Source of the DNA: a virus
DNA length: 36,751 bases
Virus record (IMG/VR): IMGVR_UViG_3300025769_000345
Coordinates: 1 to 36,751 of that record
Reading direction: 5' to 3' (one strand)
Shown here: in pieces, positions 1-10,200 of the stretch
Numbering within the stretch: the first letter of the stretch is position 1
Layout of the letters: each line of letters begins with the position of its first letter
Position numbers and translations under genes: made by a program
The notes under the pieces: model-generated
The model's input: the letters and a program-made list of their open reading frames with translations, nothing else
What the model was told of the DNA's origin: nothing
Database searches by the model: none

Positions 1-98
1 TTCTTAAGGCCACAGTCGTAGTAACAGTATTGGAATAGTTGGTTACCGCCCTGTGTCCAAGCATGATTGAACGAAACAAATGCAAGGACACAGAGCAT
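1..98 (-). CDS. Partial small secreted protein (5' end only)
   Basis: An open frame begins with ATG five bases after the stop of the neighbouring tail gene and runs off the left edge, giving 32 codons. The visible N-terminus (MLCVLAFVSFNHAWTQ) looks like a short signal peptide with a possible cut after NHA. It is followed by a Cys/Tyr-rich stretch, QYCYYDCG. Small exported proteins of this style are common at the ends of marine phage tail clusters, but the family role is unknown to me. The position as last visible gene of the late unit fits. Only the first third or so is present, so the call is tentative. Confidence 0.5.
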   Translation of the reverse strand, partial: MLCVLAFVSFNHAWTQGGNQLFQYCYYDCGLK

Positions 99-102
99 TG
101 TA

Positions 103-603
103 CTATGGCTTAGTAGGCCAGTCAGCCTCTTCCAAGTTAGGCCAGTTAGCGTGGGTTGTAATGTCACGTAGAGCTTGACGATACGTAGTCATTTCAGCAG
201 ACATTGTTACATCTGAGAGTGCCATCCAGTCTGTTTCAGTCAGCAACCCATCACGCTTGGTGCGGTTAGCTGTGGCAGTATTGGCATCCAGTGTGGCCTG
301 ATAAGCCGCCTCATGCTCTGCCTTAGTGGTTGTTACGCCATCCTCGTCAGTCGTATCAGCAAACATATCACGGGCAACGTAGTTCTCTACCCAGTTGCCG
401 TTAGCATCTTGGACAACACCATCACGCACAGAATTCTGATATGCCGTTGTGGTAGCCGCTGGGCTGCGTAGCACTGGGTCTAGGTCTAGTGCGTCTAGTG
501 TGGCTGCTTTCCATACACGAGGCAAAGACATGTTGGGGTTAGCTGAACGCCATTGCCCCTGTGTCTTCACTTCGCCTGTTGTTCTGTTGCGGTATTCTGA
601 CAT
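103..603 (-). CDS. Tail assembly chaperone-like protein (Phage_tail_APC type), copy 1
   Basis: This 166-residue protein ends in a C-terminal module of about 50 residues (LRDITTHANWPNLEEADWP) that matches the pattern of the Phage_tail_APC family: a DW motif, then YRQALRDIT, then a WP.KP end. The same module closes the gene at 5666-6133, so the two are paralogues. The N-terminal part is not recognised. An AGGAG ribosome site lies just before the ATG. Proteins with this domain sit beside tail-fibre genes and are thought to help fibre or tail assembly; the exact role here is inferred from position. Confidence 0.7.
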   Translation of the reverse strand: MSEYRNRTTGEVKTQGQWRSANPNMSLPRVWKAATLDALDLDPVLRSPAATTTAYQNSVRDGVVQDANGNWVENYVARDMFADTTDEDGVTTTKAEHEAAYQATLDANTATANRTKRDGLLTETDWMALSDVTMSAEMTTYRQALRDITTHANWPNLEEADWPTKP

Positions 604-629
604 GATTGATATTCTCCTGTGTCAGTTGA

Positions 630-2558
630 TTATGCGATTGCGTAGAAGATGTAGGTTTCATTAAGTGCATTTGTCGCTCCAGAGCCACTTACTGCAAAGC
701 CAGATGGGTCAGGGTCTATGAAGTCTCCATAACTTTCTGCTGCGTTTGAATTTAAGGCAAGGATAGCGTCATTTCCTGTCACAATAGCACGGGTAGTATC
801 AAATATTCTCCAGTCGGATATTGAGGTGCTTCCAGAAACTTGTTTTATCATCACATACCTAGCACCAGAACTAAATCCGCAATCAATAGTCCTTTGTGAT
901 GCAGTGCCTACATAGCTCCCCACCTTCGATATGCCATCAAGGCTTGCGAAGAGGTAGGCTATGTAGTTTGAATTGTTTACCGACATATCCGCACCTAAAG
1001 AGAATACACTTGCTGTTGGGTTTGTTGATTGAAATATATCACTTTCTGCAATTGTGTTACTAGTGCTATTTAGTACGAGGTACTTTGCGTTTCCTATTCC
1101 TGTGTGATAAACAACCCATGATTCCTCAGCTCTACTCTTTACCCACATCATTTCAGGTGCAACTGTTAGATTATGGCTTACAGTCCTTGCACTTCCCGTA
1201 CCCGAAAAAGTCACCGCATCGAAATAGCCCGGCGCTCTTTTCCACATCCAAGAGTAAACACTTGAGTTTGTGGATAGTGTTTCATTGTTCCAGCCATCCA
1301 TGTAGTCAAAAGCAAACACAGGATTGCTTGTCTCTGCACTCCCGTTATCTGTGTTTAATTGTTTTCCTTGTATTAACCTACTGCCAACTGCCCAGTTAGC
1401 CGTTGAGCTAACATTTCTTGTTAATGCGAAATCAACAGGAAAACCGCTGTCAAACAATGGAGGGTCTTGATTAACCTGCGTATCAATAGCAAACACCTCA
1501 CTCCCACTCTCAGGCACTTTAGTGCCACGGCGGATTGCCATGTAGATGTAGGTGTTACCAGAGGTGTTTATTGCTGCGTTATTATCTTGTATTTGAAACC
1601 CTGTTGGTGTTGGCCCCGTGCCGTATTGAGTAACTTCGGCAGCAGATGTATTAGCACTTAAACTGGCGGTTGAGTTAGCCACTTTGTTTGGCAAGCCACG
1701 CATAATGTCCCAAACAAACCAGTCATTTGCACTAGTCGCATCTTTAACCAGCAACCACTGAGGCTCAAAACCCAAGTCAATCTCAGGGCCAGTGCTAGAA
1801 CCATTACCAGTATAACTCCCACACTTGATAGCATCTAAATCACCATCAGGGCCGAACTCACCGTCACCATCGTTGTGGGCGAAGAGGTAGGCAACAAACC
1901 GTTGACCACTCCAGTTCATACCAAGACCAGTACCTAACGTAAATTCAGTACTTGTTGGCGCAGTATCGTTCATCCAACTACCTACAGGAAAGTCGGTATC
2001 TGTTGTGTTTAACCGCAAAAACCTGCTGGCGTTGTTAGACAAACTTCTATGATAAACTTGCCATGTTGCATTACCATCTGACTGATCTAAGTTTTTAATA
2101 ATAATACACCCAGGAACAGAACCCAAGTTATGGCTAATTGTTCTAACTGTTTGGTTCCCAGTATAGGTTAAGCATGTGAAAAATTTAGGGGCCTTCCTCC
2201 ATGTCCAAGAGGCGTAGTCGTTGCCATTTGTGTTTATTGAAGCATCGTTACCACCAGAGAAGCCGTTAGCATTAAAAGATGTTACGCCATTCGTGCGTGT
2301 GGTTTCTGCACTTGTAAGGTTAGATGCAAGCCTTTTAGTCGCACCTCTTTCGGTGTCATAAAAATTGTGACCATTTCCAGCATCACGGTCTTTAATCCAA
2401 ACCAAACCACCTTCGCCATCAAGGTCAATGTCGTTTGTAATTGTTTGTGTGGAGCTATTCCCAGTATACAAATAAGTGCTGAACACATCTTCTACGTTCA
2501 GGGCAGCACCGCCAGCATTACCAGCCGCAGCCTGTAGCATCTTTTTCTTAGTAGCCAT
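630..2558 (-). CDS. Large repetitive tail fibre / adhesin protein
   Basis: A 642-residue Gly/Ser/Asn/Thr-rich protein built from repeated beta-rich modules. Blocks with the pattern W-x-VYH...LxLN...YLFA occur around residues 165-230 and again around 480-550. Blocks resembling GSYTGNGSSTGPEIDLGF appear near 247 and 557. This style is seen in marine phage tail proteins thought to form host-recognition appendages. The N-terminus (MATKKKMLQAAAGNAGG) is short and may anchor it to the tail. An AAGGAG site precedes the ATG. The receptor cannot be deduced from sequence. Similar proteins are usually annotated as hypothetical or tail fibre. Confidence 0.65.
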   Translation of the reverse strand: MATKKKMLQAAAGNAGGAALNVEDVFSTYLYTGNSSTQTITNDIDLDGEGGLVWIKDRDAGNGHNFYDTERGATKRLASNLTSAETTRTNGVTSFNANGFSGGNDASINTNGNDYASWTWRKAPKFFTCLTYTGNQTVRTISHNLGSVPGCIIIKNLDQSDGNATWQVYHRSLSNNASRFLRLNTTDTDFPVGSWMNDTAPTSTEFTLGTGLGMNWSGQRFVAYLFAHNDGDGEFGPDGDLDAIKCGSYTGNGSSTGPEIDLGFEPQWLLVKDATSANDWFVWDIMRGLPNKVANSTASLSANTSAAEVTQYGTGPTPTGFQIQDNNAAINTSGNTYIYMAIRRGTKVPESGSEVFAIDTQVNQDPPLFDSGFPVDFALTRNVSSTANWAVGSRLIQGKQLNTDNGSAETSNPVFAFDYMDGWNNETLSTNSSVYSWMWKRAPGYFDAVTFSGTGSARTVSHNLTVAPEMMWVKSRAEESWVVYHTGIGNAKYLVLNSTSNTIAESDIFQSTNPTASVFSLGADMSVNNSNYIAYLFASLDGISKVGSYVGTASQRTIDCGFSSGARYVMIKQVSGSTSISDWRIFDTTRAIVTGNDAILALNSNAAESYGDFIDPDPSGFAVSGSGATNALNETYIFYAIA

Positions 2559-2570
2559 TATTGTAGCTCC

Positions 2571-3308
2571 TTATGCTAATGCTTGACCCGCCGTGAAGCC
2601 GTACCAGTTAGTCCCACCATCCCGTGTGGTGAACACGAAGATGTCCTTCGCACTAGCAGTTGCTGTCAGGGTTGGAGCAGTTGCCGCTGGAAAGTCTACG
2701 CTTGCAGGCCATGTAACTGTGTAGCCAGAAGCTGAAGCATCTTGGATGATCTCGATGGAGAACGTGTAGGACGTGCCGCTTGCTGGTGGGTTGCTGAAGG
2801 TGAACGTGGTGTTGCCTGATAGAGTTAAGCTGAAGGAGTTACCATTGTGGCAGTTGACCGCTGGGGATGTACCAGAGAGGGCAGCGTAGGTTTCGTTGTA
2901 GCTACCTGCGATTAGTTCACCTGCTACATCTCCACTATCACTAGCTAAAGTACCTGTAATATTCACCCCTGTGCTAGTTGTGTTTAGCCTCTTGCCATTA
3001 TCATAGTACAATTCCACAGCATTATCAGCCAAGAACACAGCCATGTTCTCACCTGTTGCACTTTCAATTTGAACATTGCTTGAGCCTTGAATGTAAAGAA
3101 CGCCCTGACCTTGGTCACTGATGTAACTATTGCCGCCATCGTGATAAATCTGCAAGTCACTGCTATCGCCTAGCTGTATCTTATCGTTATCTTTTAAGTT
3201 AATGCTGCCACCATCAATGTTTACATTATCCTTATCCTGATACGCCATTGTACCAAGGTCAGCATTTGTAGGCACCTGATCGGGGTTTGTTCCAGTAAGT
3301 TTAGCCAT
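2571..3308 (-). CDS. Short tail fibre protein sharing its C-terminus with the long fibre
   Basis: A 245-residue protein. Residues 45-120 carry a motif frequent in marine phage fibres (DLQIYHDGGNSYI, then VELYYDNGKRLNTTSTGV). The last 80 residues (TFTF, TWPASVDF, TTRDGGTNWYGFTAGQALA) closely match the end of the 1,134-residue fibre at 7246-10650. It therefore looks like a shortened relative of that fibre: same tip-proximal motif and same C-terminal cap, without the long repetitive shaft. The start overlaps the upstream stop as TAATG, suggesting coupled translation. Role inferred: an accessory or alternative receptor-binding protein. Confidence 0.65.
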   Translation of the reverse strand: MAKLTGTNPDQVPTNADLGTMAYQDKDNVNIDGGSINLKDNDKIQLGDSSDLQIYHDGGNSYISDQGQGVLYIQGSSNVQIESATGENMAVFLADNAVELYYDNGKRLNTTSTGVNITGTLASDSGDVAGELIAGSYNETYAALSGTSPAVNCHNGNSFSLTLSGNTTFTFSNPPASGTSYTFSIEIIQDASASGYTVTWPASVDFPAATAPTLTATASAKDIFVFTTRDGGTNWYGFTAGQALA

Positions 3309-3691
3309 TATTCATCTCCCGCCCACTTGCGATACGGTGTCGCTGGTGCATCTACGGTTGGCAGTGAAGCCACCTGTTCATCTGTTAGCTCTTCACGAAG
3401 GTTTGCGTGGTAGCCATCAACAGCTTCCATCTCGGCATACTCCATGCCCTCACCGTCAGTCAGCATAGTGCCTGTCGCACGATACATGGTGCCGATGATG
3501 TCGAGCATGGGCGTGTCCGCCATCCACTCGTATGCGCCGCTGGGGCCATCCCACTCAGCGTCTGGCTCTAAGTCATCAGGACGACTATTGAGTGCATCAG
3601 TGGGATCATACTCTTTGTGTGCCAGCGATGCAGCTTCTAGGGCTTCCCAGAGTGCCACTTCGGAGGGGGCTTTGAGGTAATACGTTGTCAT
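3308..3691 (-). CDS. Small acidic protein of the tail-fibre cluster, unknown
   Basis: I do not recognise this 127-residue acidic protein. It is rich in Asp, Glu and Ala, has no membrane segment or signal peptide, and contains paired aromatic and acidic stretches such as AYEWMADTPMLDIIGTMYR. It is sandwiched between two fibre genes with junctions of one to a few bases, so it is almost certainly translated with them. A fibre chaperone or a small attachment protein would fit the place, but nothing in the sequence proves it. Confidence 0.6.
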   Translation of the reverse strand: MTTYYLKAPSEVALWEALEAASLAHKEYDPTDALNSRPDDLEPDAEWDGPSGAYEWMADTPMLDIIGTMYRATGTMLTDGEGMEYAEMEAVDGYHANLREELTDEQVASLPTVDAPATPYRKWAGDE

Positions 3692-3694
3692 AGC

Positions 3695-5653
3695 TTATGC
3701 CTCCGTCATGGCTTGTAGGGTGGCTGATGAAAGTGCCTTTGGGTATAGGGCAACTTTACTAATGTGCGCACATTTTCTACTTACAGCGTTAAACGTTCCG
3801 TATCCTATGGTTAGTTTAATATCATCAGGAGTTGCCGCTAAGAAGGTGATACCTCCATCGCCATTGTCAACACTTGATATTTCCCCGTTCATTGCATAGT
3901 ACACAGGAACAGTCCCAGATGTTCCTTCCCACGAGATTGCTATCCTGTTTTTACCGTTTAAGGGGCTAACTCCTGAATTAATATCGCCGCCGTGAGTTGG
4001 CTGGTAATACCCACTAGGGCTATTAGAATAACCAACACCAAGATAGTTATTATTATCCTTACCTATTGAAGCAGCAAATGCAGCCTTTGTGTTGTCTGGG
4101 TCATAGATTGCGTCAACTTGGAATGTGCCTTCAATAGTGTTGATGTAGTTCAGCATTGTAGCTTCAAGGATTTCGGCAGTATCAACCGCCCTAGTCACAG
4201 TAGACCCAGAGGTGGGGATGTATGACGTTGGAAAGGAGCCGACTTCTACTTGTGCGCCCCAGACGTAGATGCCTGAGTAGCCATCGCCATCATATGAAAG
4301 TGAACCATTTTGAGCGCATGAATATACAGCAATGTTTGGGGTTCCTGTTGAGGCTGTTGTTACTGTGATAGAGCAACGATACCACCCATTTCCCACATCC
4401 TCCATTGAAGTAGGTGGGCTATTCGTTGCCGTCCCGACAGTACCGTTCGACAAATTATACCAAGTCCAGTAAGAGGTTGATCCGCTGTAGATGTTTAATG
4501 CTAAGTAATCACGCTCTGCCTTTTTTGCGAATAAAGACAACGTGTAGGTAGTGGACGCCGACATAGGTGGGAACGTGACCATGCTGTGGCTAATGCTTGC
4601 AGTAGTGTTTTCTTGTATTTTATTGCCAGAAAGAGTGCCGTCTGGAGCAACAACTGCAGCAGTAATTAGTGAAGAATTTGAAGTAGAAAAGTTAGAAAGA
4701 TCACCAGACTGCGTCAGCAAATTCGTCCGAGCTTCCTCAATCAGCAGCCCTTTGCTTTCACCTGTCACTGGATCGTGGTCAAACCGTGCCTCACCGGATG
4801 CCGCTGTTTGCAGCACTGGCTGGTATTTCACGATGGGGCTAGAGGTTGTCGCTGTGTAGGCTGTGGCGGAACTGCGCTGTTCTAGCTGGAACCCCCAGAT
4901 AAAGAACTCAGAGCCTGACGCAATGTTAGTAGCTGGCGCACCGTTTCCTGTGCTGTCTGCAAAACTAGCGTCAACAAATATAGTTTGCGCAGTGCCTGCT
5001 GATGTCCCAGAAAACGTTACACGATACCAGCCATTGCCCACATCTGTTGTTGTTGGAGTGCCTTCATCTGTACCCACTGTAGTGCCGTCTGAAAGATTTA
5101 TTGTCCTAGCAGATATTGTGTCAATATAACCATTGCCGCTAGTCCTTGACTGCATATTTACACGAACATAATCCCAGTTTGACTTCTTCAAGTATACGCT
5201 TGCAGTGTACGCTGTTGAGGCCAATCCTACGGGGCTTTGAGCCACGTTTCGATATGGACCTTCAGTTGTAATCTCAATTGTATTAGCTGTTGTTGTTCCA
5301 TCAGGCGCAGTTGTTGTATTAGCTGTACTTGTTGTGCCAGAACCTGCCCAAGGCGAAAGTGTCGTATTCTGACTGTAGGTAATCAAATTCTCCTCTGCCT
5401 TAGCCGTGGTCTTACCATCCCAGTAAGTCGCAGTGGAGCCACGGGTAAACGTGATCCGTGGATCAAGGGTCTTGCTGTTCGCAAAGTCTAGCAGAAGGGA
5501 CGGGCGAATGTCGGGGAGGTCAGCAGTATTGTCTAGCTGGTTAAGTTCTGCAGCAGATGCAGTGAGGTCACTAATCTCTGATACACTAATAGCCCCATCA
5601 GCCAGTGGATTACCCGCTGCGATTAGGTTTGCTAAGTCTCTTGCTTTTGTCAT
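3695..5653 (-). CDS. Tail adhesin with two tandem carbohydrate-binding-like modules
   Basis: A 652-residue protein with two related beta-sandwich-like modules. Module one begins near residue 88 (ENLITYSQN) and contains YTASVYLKK, DVGNGWYRVTFSG and FIWGFQLEQ. Module two begins near residue 315 (RTNLLTQSGDL) and repeats the pattern as YTLSLFAKK, DVGNGWYRCSITV and YVWGAQVEVGSFPTSYIPT. A third C-terminal region (about 500-652) resembles a lectin-like domain and ends KVALYPKALSSATLQAM. The pattern DPRITFTRGSTATYWDG before module one is typical of phage tail proteins carrying sugar-binding domains. Binding of host surface glycans is inferred, not shown. Confidence 0.65.
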   Translation of the reverse strand: MTKARDLANLIAAGNPLADGAISVSEISDLTASAAELNQLDNTADLPDIRPSLLLDFANSKTLDPRITFTRGSTATYWDGKTTAKAEENLITYSQNTTLSPWAGSGTTSTANTTTAPDGTTTANTIEITTEGPYRNVAQSPVGLASTAYTASVYLKKSNWDYVRVNMQSRTSGNGYIDTISARTINLSDGTTVGTDEGTPTTTDVGNGWYRVTFSGTSAGTAQTIFVDASFADSTGNGAPATNIASGSEFFIWGFQLEQRSSATAYTATTSSPIVKYQPVLQTAASGEARFDHDPVTGESKGLLIEEARTNLLTQSGDLSNFSTSNSSLITAAVVAPDGTLSGNKIQENTTASISHSMVTFPPMSASTTYTLSLFAKKAERDYLALNIYSGSTSYWTWYNLSNGTVGTATNSPPTSMEDVGNGWYRCSITVTTASTGTPNIAVYSCAQNGSLSYDGDGYSGIYVWGAQVEVGSFPTSYIPTSGSTVTRAVDTAEILEATMLNYINTIEGTFQVDAIYDPDNTKAAFAASIGKDNNNYLGVGYSNSPSGYYQPTHGGDINSGVSPLNGKNRIAISWEGTSGTVPVYYAMNGEISSVDNGDGGITFLAATPDDIKLTIGYGTFNAVSRKCAHISKVALYPKALSSATLQAMTEA

Positions 5654-5665
5654 TTAGTTATCCTC

Positions 5666-6133
5666 TTATGCAGGCTTTACAGGCCAGTCAGCCTCATTAA
5701 GGTTTGGAAAGTTAGCGTGGCTTGTGATGTCCCTCAGTGCCTGACGATATGTTGCCCATGCTGTAGCATCTACGGGGGCGTCAGCTACTTGTGTCCAGTC
5801 AGATTGCATTAAAAGATTATCACGCTGCCCACGATTAGACAAAGCAACGCTATCGTCCCACGCCTGTGTCTCTTCAGCGGTCTTGCTTGATGTAGTCCAG
5901 CCAACAGTCCAAGCGCCAGCAACCAAAGATGGTGTAGCTTCCTGTTCAACCTTCTGTGTACGGTCATCGATGCTAGGCATGTCTGTATATACAACAGTGT
6001 ATACGCCATAGCTTTCAAGCATCTCACTAGGGATTTGCTTTGGGAACGAGGTGTTAGAGTTGTCACGGCGTAGTTGCCCTACGGAATAGGGGTATGTATC
6101 TACACTACCGCTTGTAATTTTGACGAGCGACAT
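5666..6133 (-). CDS. Tail assembly chaperone-like protein (Phage_tail_APC type), copy 2
   Basis: A 155-residue protein whose last 60 residues (DNLLMQSDWTQVAD, then YRQALRDITSHANFPNLNE) match the C-terminus of the gene at 103-603 almost residue for residue. The N-terminal halves differ: this one starts MSLVKITSGSVDTYPYSVGQL. An AAGGAG site precedes the ATG. The two copies bracket the adhesin genes, so each may serve a different fibre. The family assignment rests on the C-terminal pattern only. Confidence 0.7.
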   Translation of the reverse strand: MSLVKITSGSVDTYPYSVGQLRRDNSNTSFPKQIPSEMLESYGVYTVVYTDMPSIDDRTQKVEQEATPSLVAGAWTVGWTTSSKTAEETQAWDDSVALSNRGQRDNLLMQSDWTQVADAPVDATAWATYRQALRDITSHANFPNLNEADWPVKPA

Positions 6134-6151
6134 TTAAGTCTCCTTTTGTGT

Positions 6152-7249
6152 TTAACCGAAGTCTTTGTAGGCTATGCCAGCACACGTTGGGCCAGATGTG
6201 GGAAAACCAGTTAAAACGGGATCAGCATACTTGCTCCCAAAACCTGTTGTGGAGTCAAACTCATATGCGTTCATTAGTTTGGCGTTGTTTACACCAAGAA
6301 ATACGACATCTCCCGCTGTATTAAAGGCAACATTAGTGCCTGTGGCACTTGCAGGAGAGGCAGTGCTTGACAACTCTGAACCTAAAGTGCTTGTCGCATT
6401 ATCCCACGCAAAAGCCTTTACATAAGGGTAGGTGTTTGTCGCAACAACTATAGCTTTATCATCAGGTGAAAACTGTGCATCATACGGATAGAAAGAGAAC
6501 GAGGGTGACACATTTGTCCCAAGCCCCGTTACGTCATTCCATGTATAAATCAATAACCTTTGTGTAGCTGTGGCAGTCACCGCAGAAAACATTACATGGT
6601 CACCAGCACTGTTCCAACTAACACGGTACTGTCCACTTACATTAACCGCAGTGTCTTCTTCTGTACCGTAGCCAGAGCCAGTCCACTTAATAACTTTAGC
6701 ACGATTAGATACTGTACCAATCCAATTATCAGTATTAGACCAAGCTATACCTTTTGCCTCTTGCCCACCCAAAAAGTTACTTGTGTATCTAGCCCCAAAG
6801 CCACTTGAGTCAGACCATTGATAAGTGTAAAAGTTGTTGCTGCTAGTATTTGATGCTAGAGAAACAAAACTGCCAGAGTTGCTAAAAGCTAATCCTGTTG
6901 CACTACTACCTGAAGGTAGACTTGAGGGGTTACTGTATTTAGCACCCAATGCCCCTCCAGCAAAAGCGTAAGCAGACACAAGGGGTGAGTCAAAGTGAGT
7001 AAACACAATCGCACCACCATCACCTGACCAACCAACCTGACCTTGAGTAGCTGGTCTATTGGGAGGAGCTGTTGATCCTGCTGGAATATTTTGATACGTC
7101 CCAAACCCATCGTTTTTGTTAAACGGTATGACAACAAGAGAGTTCCGTAGGTCTGAAACAGTACCACTACAAGCAATCGCAACATACTGCTCTGTTTCAC
7201 CACCAGCACCAGCCGCTGCGAGTGCGGCAAGTTTACTAATCACACTCAT
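6152..7249 (-). CDS. Beta-propeller-like tail-associated protein
   Basis: A 365-residue protein made of about seven repeats of 40-45 residues, each with a pattern like vaFSnsGdfv-sla...FyvYqWsd..GFGakYs. This resembles WD40 or YVTN-type propeller blades. I start it at MSVISKLAALAAAGAGG because that ATG overlaps the upstream stop as ATGA; a longer frame starting 33 bases earlier lies within the preceding gene. Its place between fibre genes suggests a structural or receptor-contact role. The small Ala/Gly-rich N-terminus could be an attachment peptide. Function is inferred only. Confidence 0.65.
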   Translation of the reverse strand: MSVISKLAALAAAGAGGETEQYVAIACSGTVSDLRNSLVVIPFNKNDGFGTYQNIPAGSTAPPNRPATQGQVGWSGDGGAIVFTHFDSPLVSAYAFAGGALGAKYSNPSSLPSGSSATGLAFSNSGSFVSLASNTSSNNFYTYQWSDSSGFGARYTSNFLGGQEAKGIAWSNTDNWIGTVSNRAKVIKWTGSGYGTEEDTAVNVSGQYRVSWNSAGDHVMFSAVTATATQRLLIYTWNDVTGLGTNVSPSFSFYPYDAQFSPDDKAIVVATNTYPYVKAFAWDNATSTLGSELSSTASPASATGTNVAFNTAGDVVFLGVNNAKLMNAYEFDSTTGFGSKYADPVLTGFPTSGPTCAGIAYKDFG

Positions 7250-10200
7250 GCTAATGCAGCCCCAGCTTGGAAGCCGTACCATGTAGTACCGCCATCGTAG
7301 GTGATAAAGACCAGCACATTAGTCTCGCCACTAGCAGGTGAGTCAGGAGCAGTACCACCTGCCCAATCAACAGAGCTAGGCCATGTCAATGTATGTGTGC
7401 CGCCAGCCGTTACCTTGAGTGTGAAGCCAACAGAACGCCCTGAAGTAACACCAGCAAAAGTGAAAGTAGTATTACCAGATGTGCTAATAGCAAAGCCACC
7501 CGCTGTGTCAGCATCAATGCTAGGCGTAGTGCCTGACAAAGCTGTGTAACCTTCTTGAGTAGTGCCTACATAGCCAACGCCAGAAAGGTGGAGGTCTTTG
7601 AAGCGGTTGCTTGATGAGCCAAGATTTATAGCAGCATCTCTAGCGCCTCCATTAGTACCTCTTGGTACCATATGAGGGCCAGCGGGATCAAATAACAAAG
7701 TTACATCAGATTTACCAATGTAAGGTAAGCTAACGTAAGACCCAATACTCCCCACAGTGGTGCCGTCTTTGTAGAAAGTGGCAAGGTCTCCATCACTGTT
7801 AAGGCGTGACAATATTAATGATACATCATTGCTAACGGCTGACCTGACCCCATCAACACTAGATATAACAGTGCCAGCAGTATTTACGCTGTTTACGGTT
7901 TTACCAACATACAACTTACCGCTGCTGTCAATATCTACATAGGAAGTACCCGTATTAGCGTTCCTAAAACTTAAAGTTGAATCAGCATTTACGTTTGATT
8001 TACCTATAGCGTAATCGGTGCCGGGGCTTGAGCTAAATACTAAAGACCCAAAACTTGTGTTTGAGCCTGTAGCGTTTGAGTCTCTTATTGTAGCTAAAGC
8101 ACCAGATGTTGCTTGTGGAACGCCGTACAGATAGAATAATGAACTTTGGGCTGTAGTACCAATGGTGAGTTTATCAGAAACCACAGTACCTGTTACGTCA
8201 ATTCCTGTGGCGTCAGTGTTTAAAACAGTAGTTCCGTTATGTCGTAACTGTGCGCCAGCATCGTTTTGGAACAAGGCAATCGTTGACCCATCGCCGTCTT
8301 CGATGCGAACCTCATTTCCCCTAATCCGCAAGTCGCCAGTGCCTTGCTCATATATATAACTTGTTGACCCTGTATGATACACCTGCAAATCCGCAGACGC
8401 ACCAAAAGTCGCCTTCACGTTGTCGCCGTAAGCCAAGTTACCCGTCATAGTATCGCCAGCTACTTCTACGTAACGAGCATCAGCCTGTGACTTAGTATAA
8501 GTATCAGCTACTACAAATGTACCATAAGCTACAATGTCTACGCTATCACCTGCTGTAGCACCTGTAGTCAACACAACGGATGTACCACTTGTAGCAGTAA
8601 AGTCTGTACCACTGATAAGCTTCACACCGTTTAGGTATACATCTACATAGCCGGGGTCATATGTAACAGCAAAGGTAGTCTGACCAGATGTAGCTGTATA
8701 AGTCTGACGTTCAGCTGTACCGTTTACAGATGAACCAGCAGCCTGCCATCCAGAGCCGCCGTAGACATACATGATGTCAGTCGTAGTATTGAAGTACAAA
8801 GCACCAGTAATAAGTGCATCACCGTCATTGTCTAACGCAGGAGCAGAAGCCTTAGCACCTAAGTAACGATCATCAAAGTCATCGTATGATGCAGCGGCAT
8901 TGGTTGCAGAGGTTGCAGCTGCAGTAGCAGAGTTACCTGCATTAGTCTCACTGGTAGCAGCATTGGTAGCTGAGGTAGCAGCAGCAGTAGCACTAGCAGA
9001 GGCAGCAGTAGCTGAACCAAGTATACCATCTACATATGTTTTAGTTGTAAGGTCAGCAGCATTAGTTGGGGTGTGAGTAGTTGTAATTGGTGAACTGCCC
9101 ATATTAATGGAACCTGTCATGGTTCCACCAGTCAGAGCTAAGAATGTAGTGTCAGCATAGTTTTTGGTTGCTGCGTCCTGTGCTGCAGTAGGATCACCCA
9201 AGCCAGTAATCTTACTTGTACCCATAGCAATAGCACCAGTCATAGTGCCACCTGCCAGTGGTAACTTAGTAGCAATGCTAGTGGTTACAGTGTTTGCAAA
9301 GTCGGCATCATCGCCCAGCGCAGCAGCTAGTTCGTTTAGTGTGTCCAGTGTGCCGGGTGCAGAGTCAACCAAGTTAGCTACGGAGGTATCTACATACCCC
9401 TTAGTTGCAGCATCATTTGTATTAACTGGTGTAGTCAGGTTAGTGATGGTAGCTGTAGTACCAGCATTCATATTCAACGTACCATTAACCGTTACGTCTT
9501 GGAACGATGATGTACCTGTAGAAGTTACGTTACCTGTCAGATTACCTGTGACATTACCAGTTACATTTCCAGTGACGTTACCTGTTACGTTACCAGTAAG
9601 TGGACCTACAAAGCTAGTACCTGTAACGGTTGTACCTGTTATAGCTGCAGGACTTGCTGCACCAATAATAGCACCGTCAATAGCCCCACCATTAATATCA
9701 ACAGTCGCCAAGGTGGCTTGTCCAGATGTCGATACAGTCGTAAAGCTACCAGCAGCAGCACTAGAAGCACCAATAACTGTACCATCAATATTACCTGCGT
9801 TAATGTCTACTGTAGCTAGTGTAGTTGTACCAGTAGCTGACAGTGTAGTGAAAGCACCTGTAGAGGGAGTAGAAGCACCAATAGTGGCATTATCAAGAGT
9901 ACCACCGTTAATGTCTGCAGTAGCTGCAGTAAGACTTGTGTTGGCTGCAAGTGTGGTAAATGTACCAGCTACAGGTGTAGTGTTACCGATAACTGTATTG
10001 TCTGCTGCACCTGAGTTAATGTCGGCAGAAGTAATTGTTGCTGTGCCTGTGAAAGTAGACGTACCTGTTACAGCAAATGTACCGCCTACTGTAGCATTAC
10101 CTGAAGCATCCATAGTGGTAAAGTCTGCAGCAGCGGGAGTAGTCCCACCGATAGCTGTACCATCTATTGTACCACCATTAATGTCGGCAGTAGTAGCTAC

